Origin: JBEIFW01 sp040382215
GTDB lineage: Bacteria; Actinomycetota; Acidimicrobiia; Acidimicrobiales; Ilumatobacteraceae
Length of the DNA stretch: 7,597 bases
Assembly (NCBI GenBank): GCA_040382215.1
Contig: JBEIFW010000163.1
Location: 1-7,597, forward strand
Direction of reading: 5' to 3'
A program made the translations under genes and the position numbers. The notes below the pieces were generated by a model, which saw only the letters and a list, made by a program, of their open reading frames with translations, made no database searches and had not been told where the DNA came from. Of the stretch, positions 6,444 to 7,597 are shown piece after piece. Position 1 is the stretch's first letter, and every line of letters starts with the position of its first letter.

Positions 6444-7477
6444 GACGCCGCCCGCTTCTTGGAGAACCCGAACACCCCGAGCAGGACCAGGGCCATGAGG
6501 ACGTTGACGCTCGCGGCGGGCAAGCCGGCATCGAGCTGCAGGCTGTCGCCGCCGATGGCGATCGCAGTGAGCAGGACGGCGGCGCCGCTCACGCCGACGG
6601 GCCGGTGCCGGGCGAGCCAGGAGGCCAGGAACGCCACGTAGCCGTAGCCGGCCACGAACCCGCTGCGCAGCTTGTACTCAGCGCCGGCGAGCTGTGCGTA
6701 GCCGCCGAGACCCGCAAGTGCACCACCGACGGCCATGCCCGACACCAGGAGCGCGCCCACCCGGAGCCCGGCCCGGCGGGCCGCTTCGGTGTTCCCACCG
6801 ACCACCCGGAGCCGGAACCCCCAGGTGGTGCGCCGGAACACCACCGCCACCACCACCGTCGCCACGACGGCGAGCAACAACCCGAGGTGCACCCGCGTGT
6901 CGCCGAGCAAGCCCAGCCGTTCCGAGCCCGTCAGCGCTCGTGTCGCCGGCTGGCCCGACCCCTGCCGGTCCTTCCACACGTCGTAGATGAGGAAGTACAT
7001 GAGGTCGAGCGCGATGTAGTTGAGCAACAGCGTCGTCACCGACTCGCTGATGCCGACGGCGAGGCGCAGCACCGCAGCCAGCGCCGACCACGCCGCCCCG
7101 GCCGCCGCAGCGGCAACACCCATCAGCACGAGCCGGAGCCAGCCCGGGCCCGACCCGTCGAGTGCGAGTGCGACCCCCATGGCGGCGACGCCGCCCACGA
7201 TCAGTTGCCCCTCGCCGCCGACGTTGATCAGACCGGCCCGAGCGGGTATCGAGACCGCGAGCGCGGCGAGGGCGATGGGGGTGGCCCGCACGAGGATGCC
7301 CTCGACCGAGGCCTCGTCGGTGAGGGTCGAGGTGATCATGTCGGCGTAAGCCACCAACGGGTTCGTGCCCTTGAGGATCATGAGCACGCCGAACAGCGCG
7401 AGCGCTCCGGCGAGGGCGACGACGATTCGGGCGATCCCACTGATCGAGTCCGATGGGGCCGGACGCGCGGCGGTCAT
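6440..7477 (-). CDS. ABC transporter permease 1 (BPD_transp_2, nucleoside-importer type)
   Basis: A 345-residue integral membrane protein, the longer of the two permeases. The first helix is at about 14-36, followed by the loop K-G-T-N-P-L-V-A-Y common to this family. The signature A-R-A-G-L-I-N-V-G-G-E-G-Q-L is at 79-92. The coupling loop T-T-W-G-F-R-L-R-V-V-G-G-N at 217-229 is followed by E-A-A-R-R-A-G, the likely ATPase contact. F-V-A-G-Y-G-Y-V-A-F-L-A (274-285) is another conserved segment. The start at 7477 overlaps the ATPase stop as ATGA and has GAGG about 10 bases upstream. It works with the permease at 5526-6443 and the ATPase cut by the right edge. Family membership is clear; the transported solute is not visible from permease sequence. 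Confidence 0.93.
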   Translation of the reverse strand: MTAARPAPSDSISGIARIVVALAGALALFGVLMILKGTNPLVAYADMITSTLTDEASVEGILVRATPIALAALAVSIPARAGLINVGGEGQLIVGGVAAMGVALALDGSGPGWLRLVLMGVAAAAAGAAWSALAAVLRLAVGISESVTTLLLNYIALDLMYFLIYDVWKDRQGSGQPATRALTGSERLGLLGDTRVHLGLLLAVVATVVVAVVFRRTTWGFRLRVVGGNTEAARRAGLRVGALLVSGMAVGGALAGLGGYAQLAGAEYKLRSGFVAGYGYVAFLASWLARHRPVGVSGAAVLLTAIAIGGDSLQLDAGLPAASVNVLMALVLLGVFGFSKKRAAS

Positions 7478-7597
7478 GCGGCACCGTCCTCGGCGCCGAG
7501 CATGAGTCGACCGACCTCGTAGCGGTCCGACGAGGCCGGCTCCACGATGCCGGCGACCGATCCGGCGTGGAGCACCACGATGCGGTCCGACAGTTCG
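7474..7597 (-). CDS. ABC transporter ATP-binding protein, C-terminal end (cut by window edge)
   Basis: Only the last 40 complete codons are in the window. They read E-L-S-D-R-I-V-V-L-H-A-G-S-V-A-G, then E-P-A-S-S-D-R-Y-E-V-G-R-L-M-L-G, ending G-A-A and TGA at 7474. The S-D-R-I-x-V-L-x-x-G segment is the strand and turn that follow the switch histidine in ABC ATPases. The late G-x-L-M-x-G is typical of the second nucleotide-binding domain of sugar/nucleoside-type ABC ATPases (RbsA/NupO-like). Walker A, the signature motif and Walker B lie outside. The stop overlaps the permease 1 start as ATGA, so this is the energising subunit of the same importer. Whether it is a double-domain ATPase cannot be seen. 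Confidence 0.85.
   Translation of the reverse strand, partial: ELSDRIVVLHAGSVAGIVEPASSDRYEVGRLMLGAEDGAA

Noticed and set aside
6605..7522. Plus-strand open frame (305 codons) opposite permease 1
   Set aside because: The translation is rich in His, Arg, Glu and Pro without a fold-like pattern, and the minus strand holds a well-supported permease. It is a GC-driven shadow.

Overview
The window is very GC-rich with strong G/C preference at third codon positions. Every supported gene lies on the minus strand. The base composition, the lipoprotein signal followed by a Ser/Thr/Gly linker, and the gene content suggest an actinobacterium (Actinomycetota). A finer placement, for example Acidimicrobiia, would be a guess. 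There is no RNA gene, mobile element, CRISPR array or gene-free stretch above 300 bases. The longest gaps are 76 and 52 bases.

Read in the direction of transcription (right to left), the window is the middle of one long apparent operon with both ends cut off. It starts with the last 40 residues of an ABC transporter ATPase (7474-7597). Two BPD_transp_2-type permeases follow (6440-7477 and 5526-6443), then a BMP-family substrate-binding lipoprotein (4286-5473). After a strong 12-bp hairpin come a biuret hydrolase-like cysteine hydrolase (3529-4209), a full-length two-domain allophanate hydrolase (1784-3532) and a second, divergent cysteine hydrolase (1119-1787). A DUF2877 protein (349-1122, like E. 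coli YlbF/AllH) and the N-terminal 117 residues of an FdrA/AllF-like protein (1-352) end the window. Six of the eight gene junctions are the same 4-base ATGA overlap, so the genes are probably translated together.

The likely job is import and breakdown of a small nitrogen-rich ureido compound. Biuret to allophanate (BiuH) to ammonia and CO2 (AtzF) is well supported by motifs. The second hydrolase may feed in a longer or substituted urea such as triuret, which is an inference. The unusual part is the attachment of FdrA and DUF2877 genes to this pathway. In E. coli these, with YlbE, have been linked to oxamate/oxalurate carbamoyl transfer in allantoin catabolism. Oxalurate, biuret and triuret are all N-acylureas, so the operon may combine a hydrolytic and a phosphorolytic (carbamoyl-phosphate-forming) route. 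That combination is the main candidate for an undescribed system here.
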